Below, one piece after another: positions 15,532-23,418 of a stretch of 64,000 nucleotides of DNA. Location of the stretch: NCBI GenBank assembly GCA_023129115.1, contig JAGMCR010000012.1, positions 1-64,000 of the forward strand, in the 5' to 3' direction. Below the pieces are notes generated by a model that was not told where the DNA came from, made no database searches, and saw only the letters and a list, made by a program, of their open reading frames with translations. A program made the position numbers and the translations under genes. The stretch's first letter is position 1. Each line of letters begins with the position of its first letter. The stretch comes from Candidatus Iainarchaeum sp. Lineage in GTDB: Archaea > B1Sed10-29 > WALL01.

Positions 15532-16600
15532 TGTTTTTAGAAAGTTTTTTCACCTTACGCTTATAAGTTCTACAGTGTTTTTTATCCATGTATAACTTTT
15601 TGTTAATTTCCATGGAGAAGATGAATACATCTGGGAACTGCTTTGCTAGATGCTCTAGTATATATCCCGCTCCAAAAGGGTTGTTTATCAACACTTCCTC
15701 CTTTACTTCAAGCTCAAGATTCTCCTTCATTTTCATTATTATGGGATAGTAGAACCTAGGCGAGAAATCAATCCCAAAGCTGAAGGGGGGCCTATCAGGC
15801 TCGTCTACCATAGAGTGGGCGTCAAATATTATGTTGAACCGGTAGGTATCTATGAGCTGGTTGAGCACATGGTAAAAGTAGTCATACCTCTCCAGTATTC
15901 TTTCCTTCTGCTTGTTTCCCAGGCTCCTTTTCCAGATATTCTGAACTCTCTTCTCTGAAGTGTTGGTGTATACTGCAGACTCCCTACTCCGGTTATAGTC
16001 ACACACAAACCGGGACTGCTTGTTATCTATCCAAATGCCCCCCCTATCTAACACCAGAGGGCCGTAAATTAGATCCGTACCTATGTCCTCCTCCATTAAA
16101 CGTTTTGATTTGCGTAGAGCCATTAAAGACTTAATATACTTCGGCACCCATACTCCAGCATGGGCAGTTATTAGCAGGATGTTGAATTTGTTCCTCTTGT
16201 AGTTGTCATAAATCATTGTTCCATACTTTGTGATTGTGAGCTTTATGTTTGGGTAATTTTTATGGTGATGTTTTATGTCCGCTTTCACAAGCTCGTAGAG
16301 CTCTTTCTCTGGAAAGAACTTTCTGAACCAGAGTGTGTTCCTGTTCCTATAGAAATAGCTAATTGTTCCATCAAGCACAGGTTCGAATGCCTTGTAACTG
16401 TAGAGCAGAGATACAAATGAAAGGTGGAGGTTCTTATCTATTCTCTCATTTACCTTCTTGAGTTCTTGTAGAAAGTCAGCGTAATATTGGAAAGAAAGAA
16501 ACTTTTTTTGTTGATTCATGACAAAAGAAATGGTGGTATGAGCTGAGTTAAACAATGGTTTAAGAAGAGAAGGTACTCTCTCTGCTTCTTTATGTGTCAT
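15488..16600 (-). CDS. N-formylglutamate amidohydrolase-like protein
   Basis: The protein (about 370 residues) shows the hallmarks of the FGase/HutG fold, a zinc-dependent amidohydrolase. They are ITAHAGVWVPKYI, EEDIGTDLIYGPLVLDRGG, CDYNRSRE (equivalent to the DLNR motif), FDAHSMVD with its metal-binding Asp-His, and a late SMEINKKLY motif. The ORF track begins at 16672 inside a tRNA remnant. I chose ATG 16600, which has AGAGG about 7 nt upstream. It pairs with the GCS2-type ligase, so making and breaking an amide bond on one metabolite is the simplest reading. Confidence 0.78.
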   Translation of the reverse strand: MTHKEAERVPSLLKPLFNSAHTTISFVMNQQKKFLSFQYYADFLQELKKVNERIDKNLHLSFVSLLYSYKAFEPVLDGTISYFYRNRNTLWFRKFFPEKELYELVKADIKHHHKNYPNIKLTITKYGTMIYDNYKRNKFNILLITAHAGVWVPKYIKSLMALRKSKRLMEEDIGTDLIYGPLVLDRGGIWIDNKQSRFVCDYNRSRESAVYTNTSEKRVQNIWKRSLGNKQKERILERYDYFYHVLNQLIDTYRFNIIFDAHSMVDEPDRPPFSFGIDFSPRFYYPIIMKMKENLELEVKEEVLINNPFGAGYILEHLAKQFPDVFIFSMEINKKLYMDKKHCRTYKRKVKKLSKNIEDLFRFKKPKGGV

Positions 16601-16660
16601 CAATAAGCCTCTTAATCTTATTCTAGCTTCTTGTGTTGAAATAGTTAACGGTCTGTTGCA

Positions 16661-16705
16661 AGTTGCCGGCACTGATGCTTAGCTCAATGTGCCCGTGGCC
16701 GGCAC
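16661..16705 (+). other. tRNA-Met remnant at the right edge of the island
   Basis: TGCCGGC, then TTAGCTCA, then CCCGTGGCCGGCAC resemble the 5' acceptor, D stem and 3' acceptor of the tRNA-Met gene, with the middle missing. It looks like a collapsed second copy of the tRNA and forms the right boundary. Confidence 0.55.
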
Positions 16706-16796
16706 TTTTTCTCGGCAAGGCTTAGTCAATACAAGTTATAAACACCGAATCCCTAAGGCCCAACAGCTAGCTAATCCATAAAAATAACATAAGATT

Positions 16797-16802
16797 TATA
16801 TA
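16797..16802 (+). promoter_or_regulatory. TATA box of the toxin-antitoxin unit
   Basis: TATATA within GATTTATATATG is centred about 26 nt before the ATG at 16826, so the mRNA is probably leaderless. Confidence 0.55.
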
Positions 16803-16825
16803 TGTGAATATAGCATAAAATTAAC

Positions 16826-17077
16826 ATGAATATTAGTATGCATTTTGAAGGTTTTATGGAAGAAATAATCGAGAGGCTTTTGGAACAAGGAATCGCAAAA
16901 ACAAAGGCTGAAGCACTCAGGCTTGGATTGCTGGAGTTGAACGACAAATACCAACTAGTCGGGATAGACAAGGAATTGAAAGCAGATATACTCGAGATAA
17001 ACAGGATTGATAGGGACATCAAAACAGGCAAAGAAAAAGTGTATTCTGTCAAGAATGTTGATGAGCTGCTGGCATGA
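16826..17077 (+). CDS. Probable antitoxin of a RelE-type pair
   Basis: This 83-residue acidic protein begins with a ribbon-helix-helix-like segment (MNISMHFEGFMEEIIERLLEQGIAKTKAEALRLGLLEL) followed by an extended acidic tail. This is the usual antitoxin plan: DNA binding at the N-terminus, toxin wrapping at the C-terminus. It overlaps the toxin gene by 4 bp (ATGA). Such antitoxins normally repress their own promoter, here the TATA box 26 nt upstream. Base composition is AT-rich, unlike the core genes. Confidence 0.75.
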   Translation: MNISMHFEGFMEEIIERLLEQGIAKTKAEALRLGLLELNDKYQLVGIDKELKADILEINRIDRDIKTGKEKVYSVKNVDELLA

Positions 17078-17319
17078 AAATCAAAAGAACAGATACATTC
17101 AAAAAAGACATCAAAAAACTGGATTCCCAAAGCAAAAAAATTCTTGGAAAAGTAATTAAAAAAATTCTTGCCAGTCCAGAGAGATTCAAGCCAATGAAAT
17201 ACCATTCAAACATATTCAGAATCAGGTTCAGTAAATTCCGGTTGGTCTACAAAGTTGACCAAGACTTGATTACGTTCATGTTCGTAAGAAAAAGGCCCAC
17301 GGCATATAGAAATGTATGA
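17074..17319 (+). CDS. RelE/ParE-family toxin
   Basis: The 81-residue basic protein has the RelE fold order: KIKRTDTFKKDIKKLD, a helix pair, then YHSNIFRIRFSKFRLVYKVDQDLITFMFVRKR. The strand R.R...FRLVYKV with late arginines is typical of ribosome-dependent mRNA interferases of this family. ParE-type gyrase poisoning is a less likely alternative. It is co-transcribed with the antitoxin upstream and lies beside the tRNA-Met island, in the same AT-rich stretch. Confidence 0.8.
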   Translation: MKIKRTDTFKKDIKKLDSQSKKILGKVIKKILASPERFKPMKYHSNIFRIRFSKFRLVYKVDQDLITFMFVRKRPTAYRNV

Positions 17320-17370
17320 CTTTTCGAGACTTGGGTTACGTGTGTGCCCATTGCCAGCACGTCTTTCTGT

Positions 17371-17601
17371 CTATATGCTTACGGCGTTGAAGCACTTGGG
17401 GTAATTGGTGCACCCCCAAAAATAAGAATGGTTTTTCTTGTTTTCCCGCACCATCATTAAGGCGCCGCACTTGCCGCACTTCTTTGTTTTTGGGGCGTCT
17501 CTCTGGTGCCGCACGCACCGCGGCTCCTTGCTGGAAGCAAAAACCGTTGCAAGCCCTGAGCACACAGTGCACTTTGGGGGGGAGTAAGGGACTTTGCGCA
17601 T
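17371..17601 (-). CDS. Small zinc-ribbon protein with topoisomerase-type C4 finger
   Basis: The 76-residue protein has two Cys-rich parts: CTVC near residue 12, and CGKCGALMMVRENKKN...WGCTNYPKC, which matches the C4 zinc finger found at the C-terminus of bacterial topoisomerase I. Standing alone, it probably binds DNA or RNA; the target is unknown. It lies downstream of the EamA transporter on the same strand, 25 bp away. Confidence 0.75.
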   Translation of the reverse strand: MRKVPYSPPKCTVCSGLATVFASSKEPRCVRHQRDAPKTKKCGKCGALMMVRENKKNHSYFWGCTNYPKCFNAVSI

Positions 17602-17625
17602 GGAAAACGAGTTAAGGAATGAGGG

Positions 17626-18483
17626 TTATATAAGGGACACCCCAATTAGCCCGATTACTGTCAGGACAATCCCTATTTTTTGGTTGAGGTGAATCCTCTC
17701 GTGGAGAAAGATGTAGGCAAGGACGACTGTGACTGGCGTGTAGGCGGCGACTATCGGCGCGACAATTGAGAGCATGCCCATGTCGATGCCTACAAAGAAC
17801 GCAAAAACCCCAATGACTTCAGCCACTGCCACGCTGGCGAGGAGAGGCCATGTGGAGGGGCGTGGCATGCGTAGCTTCGCTTTCTTGAAGAAAGCGATTA
17901 CTGAAAAGAAAATTGCTGACAGGAAAAATGCCCAGAAAAGAGCGGACAAAGCGCCAATATCCGCAATGACGTAGTATGACAAGAAACTGGCCACGCCAAA
18001 GCCAATCATTGAAAGCAGAGCTATTCCAACGCCTGCGCTGAACACCTTCTTTTTCAGGGTTTTCATTTCCACTGATGTGAGGAGGATACCAGCAAATATT
18101 GTGGCTATGCTAACCAACTGGATTAGAGTCAGGTGCTCATGGAGCACTAACAAACCGAGCAGCGCTGTCACCATCCCCCAAGAGCCAGCAATCGGGACAA
18201 CAATTGAAGCAAGCCCCTTGGAAAGTCCCTTGTAGAAACTAAACCACGCCACCACGCTGAATACGGTCGCCGCGAGAATCAGTATACCTGTATCAATTGA
18301 CACAACCGGAACTGTGGTAAAAGCAAGGACGTATGCCACAACAGGAACAGCAGCCAGTATCTTGACGTAGACCACAGCAGAAAAATTGCCGACATCGTCA
18401 ACCGCCTTTTTTGCCAGAAAGTCGCAAATGCCGTAAAACAGCATGCTCACGAAAGCAACCAAGGCGCCCTCAACAAGAGCCAT
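17626..18483 (-). CDS. EamA/DMT-family transporter
   Basis: The 285-residue protein has about ten hydrophobic segments arranged as two homologous halves, the EamA pattern. Typical traits are the short loops, the Gly-rich SWGMVTALLGLLVLHEHLTL in the first half and VVLAYIFLHERIHLNQKIGIVLTVIGL at the end. The family moves small metabolites across the cytoplasmic membrane. The substrate cannot be predicted. It is transcribed divergently from rpiA. Confidence 0.88.
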   Translation of the reverse strand: MALVEGALVAFVSMLFYGICDFLAKKAVDDVGNFSAVVYVKILAAVPVVAYVLAFTTVPVVSIDTGILILAATVFSVVAWFSFYKGLSKGLASIVVPIAGSWGMVTALLGLLVLHEHLTLIQLVSIATIFAGILLTSVEMKTLKKKVFSAGVGIALLSMIGFGVASFLSYYVIADIGALSALFWAFFLSAIFFSVIAFFKKAKLRMPRPSTWPLLASVAVAEVIGVFAFFVGIDMGMLSIVAPIVAAYTPVTVVLAYIFLHERIHLNQKIGIVLTVIGLIGVSLI

Positions 18484-18550
18484 GCAGTCCTTATGGCAGC
18501 CCTCACTTTTATTAACCCTCGCTTCGCTAGATTAGGAAGAGGTGCAAATT

Positions 18551-19192
18551 GTGTCCGAACCAAAGAGGCTAGCGGGAGAAAAAGCCTGTGAATACGTAAA
18601 GGACGGCATGGTGCTGGGCCTCGGGACCGGCAGCACTGTGTATTATACCCTGAAGAAGATAGCCGGGCAAGGGCTTGACGTCATCGGGGTTTGCACCTCG
18701 GTCGACACGGAAAACAAGTGCAAGGAATTGGGGATAAAGACCAGCACCATCGACGAGCACGACCCCGAGCTCGCGATTGACGGCGCCGACGAGATTGACG
18801 CCAACCGGCACTTGATAAAAGGCGGTGGCGGGGCGTTGACAAGGGAAAAAATCGTTGACTACCGCGCCAAGGAATTCATCGTCGTCGCCGAAGAGCGGAA
18901 ATTGGTGCAGCAGCTGGGGGGGACCTTCTTCCTGCCTGTTGAGGTGATTCAATTCGCGTGGAAGCGCACGCAGCGCGAGCTCAAGGAACGGTTCGGGTTC
19001 GAGCGGGTCGAGAAAAGGGATTTCACGACCGACAATGGGAACTACATACTCGACTGCCACGGGAAAATAGGGGGTGCAGTGGAGTGGGAAAAAGAGATTA
19101 ACTCCATTCCCGGAGTGGTCGAGAACGGCTTGTTCACGCGCGACGTCAAGAAAATAATTGTTGGGAGTGGCACAGGGGTGAAAGAGATATGA
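18551..19192 (+). CDS. rpiA: Ribose-5-phosphate isomerase A
   Basis: RpiA interconverts ribose 5-phosphate and ribulose 5-phosphate. Family motifs are GLGTGSTVYYTLKKI near residue 25, TSTIDEHDPELAIDGADEID with catalytic acids near 80-90, and KGGGGALTREKIV. I start at GTG 18551, which has GAGGTG 6 nt upstream; GTG 18542 would overlap that site. It overlaps tpiA by 4 bp and heads an rpiA-tpiA-prs operon that supplies and activates ribose for nucleotide synthesis. Confidence 0.95.
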   Translation: MSEPKRLAGEKACEYVKDGMVLGLGTGSTVYYTLKKIAGQGLDVIGVCTSVDTENKCKELGIKTSTIDEHDPELAIDGADEIDANRHLIKGGGGALTREKIVDYRAKEFIVVAEERKLVQQLGGTFFLPVEVIQFAWKRTQRELKERFGFERVEKRDFTTDNGNYILDCHGKIGGAVEWEKEINSIPGVVENGLFTRDVKKIIVGSGTGVKEI

Positions 19193-19824
19193 AAAAGCTC
19201 GTCATCAACTTCAAGGCATACCAGGAAAGCACTGGGGCCAGTGCCGTGGAGCTGGCGCGCAAAATCGCTGGCGTGAGCAGCGAAGTCATTCTCTGCCCAC
19301 AGTACTTCGACATCAAGGAAATAGCCGGCCTCGGGAACCCGGTCTACGCGCAGCACGTCGATGCCCTGTCGTTTGGGAGCAGGACGGGCTGGATAGTGCC
19401 CGAGGCAGTGAAGGCTGCCGGTGCCGTGGGCACGCTGATAAACCATTCCGAGCACACTGTCGGGATTGGGAAGGCCGGCGAGGCAGTGAAGAGGTGCAGG
19501 GAAGCCAAGGTGCAGAGCCTTGTTTGCGTGCCGGACGTTGCCGCGGTTGTTGAGGCAGCCAAGCTCGAGCCGGACATGATTGCAATCGAGCCGCCGGAAC
19601 TGATTGGCAGCGGCATAAGCGTCTCGCAGGCACAGCCCAAGCTGATTGAGGAAGCGGTCGAGAGCGCGGGGGGCGTCACCCTGCTCTGCGGCGCGGGGGT
19701 CAGCACGGCCGAGGACGTCAAGAAGGCCGTCGGGCTCGGGGCAGAAGGGGTGCTCGTCGCGTCCGCAATTGTGAAAAGCCCGGAGCCAGAAAAGCTCGTG
19801 GGCGAAATGGTGAAAGAATTATGA
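19189..19824 (+). CDS. tpiA: Triosephosphate isomerase (archaeal short type)
   Basis: The enzyme interconverts glyceraldehyde 3-phosphate and dihydroxyacetone phosphate. The 211-residue product is the short archaeal form. The catalytic Lys/Asn region (VINFKAYQESTG), NHSEHTVG with the catalytic His, and AIEPPELIGSG with the catalytic Glu are visible, as is the phosphate-binding LLCGAGVSTAEDV. It overlaps rpiA and prs by 4 bp each. Confidence 0.96.
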   Translation: MKKLVINFKAYQESTGASAVELARKIAGVSSEVILCPQYFDIKEIAGLGNPVYAQHVDALSFGSRTGWIVPEAVKAAGAVGTLINHSEHTVGIGKAGEAVKRCREAKVQSLVCVPDVAAVVEAAKLEPDMIAIEPPELIGSGISVSQAQPKLIEEAVESAGGVTLLCGAGVSTAEDVKKAVGLGAEGVLVASAIVKSPEPEKLVGEMVKEL

Positions 19825-20705
19825 TAGTCGTTGGGAAAGACGGGTTCTCGGAAGGGCTGGCCAAAGAGCTGGGAGTGAAACATGTGGAACTTGAGACCAG
19901 GACGTTCCCTAACTCCGAGATAAACCCCCGCGTCATGGGCGAAGTGAAGGGCGAGAAAGCCCTCGTCGTGCTCCGCACCGGCTCGCAGGACAAGCACCAC
20001 CCCAACAAGCTCGTCATTGAAACTTTTTTGGTTGTGATGCAGCTGAAGGAGATGGGGGCGGAGCCCGTTGTGGTGTGGCCGTGGTTCCCGTACTCCCTGC
20101 AGGACGAGTCGTTCAGGGAAGGCGAGCCCAAGAGCGCGGAATACGTGCTGGACATGCTGCACGCGGCTGGTGCCACTGCGTTCTTCACAGTGTCCGCCCA
20201 CATGGACCGCGGCGAAGGCAAGATGGAGTACTACACCAAAATGCCGTGCTACACCATGAGCGGGTTCGAGGCAATCGCCGAATACCTCAAGGGAAAAGTC
20301 GATGCGCCAGTGGTCATTGGCCCGGACTTTACTTCGGGCGAGTCCGCCAAGGAAGTCCAGGCAGTGCTCGGCGGAAAAGTGAACTCCGTGGAAAAAGCGC
20401 GGGACAAGGAGACCGGCGAAACAGAAATCACGAAACACGACGTCAAGGAACTGGGGGGGAAAGACGTCGTGATTGTAGACGACATCGCGAACACCGGCGG
20501 GACACTGGCCGGGGCAATCAAGCTCTGCAAGGAAAACGGCGCCACGAAAGTGGTGAGCTGTGTCGTGCACCCACTGCTCGCGGATGACTGCCTGGAAAAG
20601 GTCTCCGGCGAGGGAGAGTTCGTGGCGACGGATACTATCGATTCGCCCATCTCGAAAATAACTGTCGTGCCTGCGTTTGCAGGGTTTATTCAGAAGCAGC
20701 CCTGA
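19821..20705 (+). CDS. prs: Ribose-phosphate pyrophosphokinase (PRPP synthetase)
   Basis: Prs makes phosphoribosyl pyrophosphate from ribose 5-phosphate and ATP, feeding purine, pyrimidine and histidine synthesis. Motifs include the ATP-binding FPNSEINPRV, the catalytic FTVSAHMDRGEGKME region, and the PRPP loop VVIVDDIANTGGTL. The 294-residue length fits archaeal class enzymes. It sits directly behind rpiA, which makes its substrate. Its last 20 bp overlap the convergent rpe gene. Confidence 0.95.
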   Translation: MIVVGKDGFSEGLAKELGVKHVELETRTFPNSEINPRVMGEVKGEKALVVLRTGSQDKHHPNKLVIETFLVVMQLKEMGAEPVVVWPWFPYSLQDESFREGEPKSAEYVLDMLHAAGATAFFTVSAHMDRGEGKMEYYTKMPCYTMSGFEAIAEYLKGKVDAPVVIGPDFTSGESAKEVQAVLGGKVNSVEKARDKETGETEITKHDVKELGGKDVVIVDDIANTGGTLAGAIKLCKENGATKVVSCVVHPLLADDCLEKVSGEGEFVATDTIDSPISKITVVPAFAGFIQKQP

Positions 20706-21318
20706 GCTCCGCGATTGCCGCGGCGCGGTCTTGTTTTCCAAAGATTGCAGTGCCAGCGACGGCAACGTCGACGCCTGCGCCGACGACTCTTTTGATGTTG
20801 CCGGCGGTGATGCCGCCGTCGACCTCGATAGTCCCGGAAAAGTTTTTCTTGAGCCACTCGATTTTCTGGATTGACGACTCCATGAATTCCTGGCCGCCCC
20901 ACCCCGGGTTGACGCTCATCACGAGCACGACATCTGCCTCGGAAAGCACCGGCTCAATGGTTTCCACGGGGGTCGGCGGGTTGATTGACACTCCGGACTT
21001 GATGCCGTGGCCGCGGATTTGCCTCAGGTGCGCGGCGAGGTCGGTGCTCGCCTCTGCGTGGATGGTTATCAAGTCGCTCCCCGCGTCGGCGAATGCTTTG
21101 ATTTGCTTTTCCGGTGACTCAATCATTAGGTGTGAGTCGAAAAATAGCTTGCTTTTTTCGCGTAGTGACTCCACTACTTCAACGCCGAAGGTCGTGGGCG
21201 GGACGAATTTGCCGTCCATCACGTCGAAGTGCAGCCAGTCCGCTGACTCCACTGACTTGACTTCTTCCGCGAGCCGGGAAAAGTCGGCGGCCAGCACGGA
21301 AGGCGCTATCAACACCAT
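20686..21318 (-). CDS. rpe: Ribulose-phosphate 3-epimerase
   Basis: Rpe interconverts ribulose 5-phosphate and xylulose 5-phosphate. Family motifs are APSVLAADF, HFDVMDGKFVPPTTFG with catalytic Asp and metal ligands, DSHLMI, MSVNPGWGGQEF and the VDGGI phosphate-binding loop. The 210-residue length is normal. It is convergent with prs, with 20 bp of overlap at the 3' ends. With rpiA it forms a non-oxidative pentose phosphate set; no transketolase or transaldolase is in the window. Confidence 0.95.
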   Translation of the reverse strand: MVLIAPSVLAADFSRLAEEVKSVESADWLHFDVMDGKFVPPTTFGVEVVESLREKSKLFFDSHLMIESPEKQIKAFADAGSDLITIHAEASTDLAAHLRQIRGHGIKSGVSINPPTPVETIEPVLSEADVVLVMSVNPGWGGQEFMESSIQKIEWLKKNFSGTIEVDGGITAGNIKRVVGAGVDVAVAGTAIFGKQDRAAAIAELRAASE

Positions 21319-21357
21319 ACGCGTTTTTAATGAAATCGGGGTATAAAAGCTTGCACC

Positions 21358-21430
21358 GCCTCGGTAGCTCAGCTGGTAGAGCGCTGGTCTTGTAAACCAG
21401 AGGTCGGGGGTTCAACTCCCTCCCGGGGCT
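21358..21430 (+). tRNA. tRNA-Thr (TGT)
   Basis: The acceptor stem is GCCTCGG/CCGGGGC, the anticodon stem CTGGT/ACCAG encloses CTTGTAA (anticodon TGT) and the T loop is TTCAACT. The ribB start codon follows only 3 nt later, so tRNA processing should release the ribB mRNA with almost no leader. Confidence 0.95.
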
Positions 21431-21433
21431 TTG

Positions 21434-22039
21434 ATGAATAGCACGATTGAGGAAGCTGTTTCCGCCATCAGGGAAGGCGGGATGGCCGTTGTGGTTGACC
21501 GCGAGGACCGCGAGAACGAGGGAGACCTCGTCATGGCTGCTGAATATGTTACTCCTGAAAAAATCAACTTCATGCTCAAGAACGCGCGCGGGATAATCTG
21601 CGTGCCCATGACGCGGGAAAGGCTTGGGGAACTCAAGATTCCGCCCATGGTCGAGGACAACACCGACCGCATGGGCACAGGGTTTACTGTGACCGTCGAC
21701 TACCGCGCGGGCACGACGACCGGGGTTTCTGCTTCTGACAGAGCCGCAACAATCAAGGCGCTCGCCGACCCTTCCTCAAAGCCAGAAGACTTCAGCCGCC
21801 CCGGGCACGTTTTTCCTCTGATGGCGAGCCCTGGCGGATTCTCTGAGCGGCAGGGCCACACCGAGGCCGCGCTGGAGCTCGTGAAGATGGTGGGGGTTGC
21901 GCCAGTGGCAGTGATTTGCGAGATAATGGCGGATGACGGGAGCATGGCCAAGGGAAAAGAGCTCGAGGAATTCGCGGAAGCGCACGGCCTGCCGCTGGTG
22001 AGCGTGCCCCAGCTCGCCGGGTACAGGGGTTTGGAATGA
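21434..22039 (+). CDS. ribB: 3,4-dihydroxy-2-butanone 4-phosphate synthase
   Basis: RibB converts ribulose 5-phosphate to the four-carbon precursor of the lumazine ring in riboflavin synthesis. The 201-residue protein shows VVVDREDRENEGDLVMAAE with metal-binding Glu, MTRERL, and RPGHVFPLMASPGGFSERQGHTEAALEL with the catalytic His. I start at ATG 21434; the TTG at 21431 touches the tRNA. It overlaps the deaminase gene by 4 bp, consistent with a riboflavin operon, and its substrate is made by rpiA and rpe nearby. Confidence 0.95.
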   Translation: MNSTIEEAVSAIREGGMAVVVDREDRENEGDLVMAAEYVTPEKINFMLKNARGIICVPMTRERLGELKIPPMVEDNTDRMGTGFTVTVDYRAGTTTGVSASDRAATIKALADPSSKPEDFSRPGHVFPLMASPGGFSERQGHTEAALELVKMVGVAPVAVICEIMADDGSMAKGKELEEFAEAHGLPLVSVPQLAGYRGLE

Positions 22040-22476
22040 CTGACGAGGGCTTCATGCGGCTTGCAATTGAAGAGTCTGGGAAGAGCAGCATAGACCTGGA
22101 AGATGGTTCTGACAACAAGTTCACTGTCGGGTGCGTGATAGTCAAGGGCGGGGAAGTCGTGGGCACTGGCTACACTGGCGAAGAGCCGTTCAGGACGCAC
22201 GCCGAGGAAACCGCAATCCGGAAGGCGGGCGATGTGGCGGGCGCAGTGCTTTACTCGACCATGGAGCCGTGCAGCATCCGCCTGTTCACCGGCGAAAAGC
22301 CGTGCGTTGAATGGATTATCGGGGCGGGGATTACGCGCGTGGTGTACGGCGCGAAGGAGCCGGGCACTTACGTGAACTGCCGCGGGCATGAACTGCTCGA
22401 GAAAGCGGGGGTCGAGGTTGTGCAGCTGAAGGGCATGGAAGAGGAATGCCTTGAGGCGTGTGGGGCGGGCGAATGA
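22036..22476 (+). CDS. Cytidine/deoxycytidylate-family deaminase, probably riboflavin-related
   Basis: The 146-residue zinc deaminase has the HAEE motif at about residue 57 and PCSIRLFTGEKPC with the second and third zinc ligands, as in the RibD deaminase domain. Operon position between ribB and a transporter suggests it deaminates a riboflavin-pathway pyrimidine intermediate; this is an inference. A nucleoside or guanine deaminase activity is the alternative. It overlaps ribB and the next gene by 4 bp each. Confidence 0.85.
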   Translation: MTDEGFMRLAIEESGKSSIDLEDGSDNKFTVGCVIVKGGEVVGTGYTGEEPFRTHAEETAIRKAGDVAGAVLYSTMEPCSIRLFTGEKPCVEWIIGAGITRVVYGAKEPGTYVNCRGHELLEKAGVEVVQLKGMEEECLEACGAGE

Positions 22477-23324
22477 GCTGGCTCGTGCTCGTGCTGTTGA
22501 GCGTGCTTCTTTCGGGTATCGGCGCGGCCATAAACCGGTACGTGCTCCGCGACGAGCATGTTTATAGCTATAGTTTTCTCTTCACTTTTTTGTCGAGCCT
22601 GTTTTTTGTGCCGCTCATGCTGACAGAAGAAATCATTCTGCCGCAGACGACCGGGGGGTGGCTCATCGTCCTGGCCGCGGGAGTCCTTTGGTGGACCATC
22701 AACATAATCGGGTTCATGGGCATCAGCAAGACGGATGTCACGCTCAGCAAGCCGCTCGCCTCCTCGAAAGTTGTGATTGTTTTCCTGCTGTCCGTGCTCG
22801 TGCTCGGCGAGGCGGTGACGGCGGGGAAGATAATCGGCACGATTCTGGTCATGGCCGGGATGCTCGTGCTGACGTGGAAAAAGGGGTGGTTCACGCACCT
22901 CCGCAGCGAGGGGGTGCAGCTCTTGCTCGCGGCGGCAGTGATTATGTCGGTCGTACACGTGCTCGACAAGTACAACATGGGCGTGGTGTCGCCGAACTTT
23001 TATGGGTTCTTGATGTACTTCATTCCCGCGATTCCCTTGGGCGTGATGGCTGCGTTCCGCCTGCCGAAACTGAAGCAGACCATCCAAAACAAGTGGAAGG
23101 CGGCCGTGCTCGTGGCGGTTTGTTACGGCGCGATGTATTACTTCATTCTCCAGGCGTACAGGCTCGCCGACCTCAACGCCATTTATCCCATACTCCAGCT
23201 CGCGACTTTGGTGACCATGGGCATGGCGTACTTCTGGCTCAAGGAAAAGGCGGAGTTCAGGCAGCGCGTGGCCGGGGCGGCGCTTATGATTCTCGGGGCC
23301 GTGCTAGTGACGCTGGGTGCATGA
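22473..23324 (+). CDS. EamA/DMT-family transporter in the ribB operon
   Basis: The 283-residue protein has about ten membrane segments in two halves, typical of EamA. The start is ATG 22473, overlapping the deaminase stop (ATGA); the GTG upstream is in-gene. It is the third gene of the ribB-deaminase unit and might move a flavin or precursor, but nothing in the sequence proves it. It is clearly divergent from the other EamA protein at 17626. Confidence 0.88.
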   Translation: MSWLVLVLLSVLLSGIGAAINRYVLRDEHVYSYSFLFTFLSSLFFVPLMLTEEIILPQTTGGWLIVLAAGVLWWTINIIGFMGISKTDVTLSKPLASSKVVIVFLLSVLVLGEAVTAGKIIGTILVMAGMLVLTWKKGWFTHLRSEGVQLLLAAAVIMSVVHVLDKYNMGVVSPNFYGFLMYFIPAIPLGVMAAFRLPKLKQTIQNKWKAAVLVAVCYGAMYYFILQAYRLADLNAIYPILQLATLVTMGMAYFWLKEKAEFRQRVAGAALMILGAVLVTLGA

Positions 23325-23389
23325 CGACCTGCAGACAGGTCAATTATCTGTCCGTGCCGGTTCGCCGCCAGCGGACTAATAGTTTTTAT

Positions 23390-23397
23390 ATACAATC
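23390..23397 (+). promoter_or_regulatory. TATA box of tRNA-Pro
   Basis: TTTATATA lies about 26 nt before the first base of tRNA-Pro (CGG). Confidence 0.6.
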
Positions 23398-23418
23398 AGA
23401 TAGAATAGTCGCGCAAGC

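Larger units (their letters stand above)
13985..16705. mobile_element. Low-GC island in the 3' end of tRNA-Met
   Basis: The 14-bp sequence CCCGTGGCCGGCAC from the tRNA-Met 3' end recurs exactly at 16692-16705. Between the copies lie element H and two AT-rich minus-strand genes that differ clearly in base use from their neighbours. This is the classic signature of integration at a tRNA 3' end (attL/attR). No integrase gene is inside, so the island may be a remnant or may have been mobilised in trans. Confidence 0.75.

Noticed and set aside
16601-16672. Upstream extension of the FGase-like protein
   Set aside because: It runs into the tRNA remnant. ATG 16600 has a ribosome-binding site.
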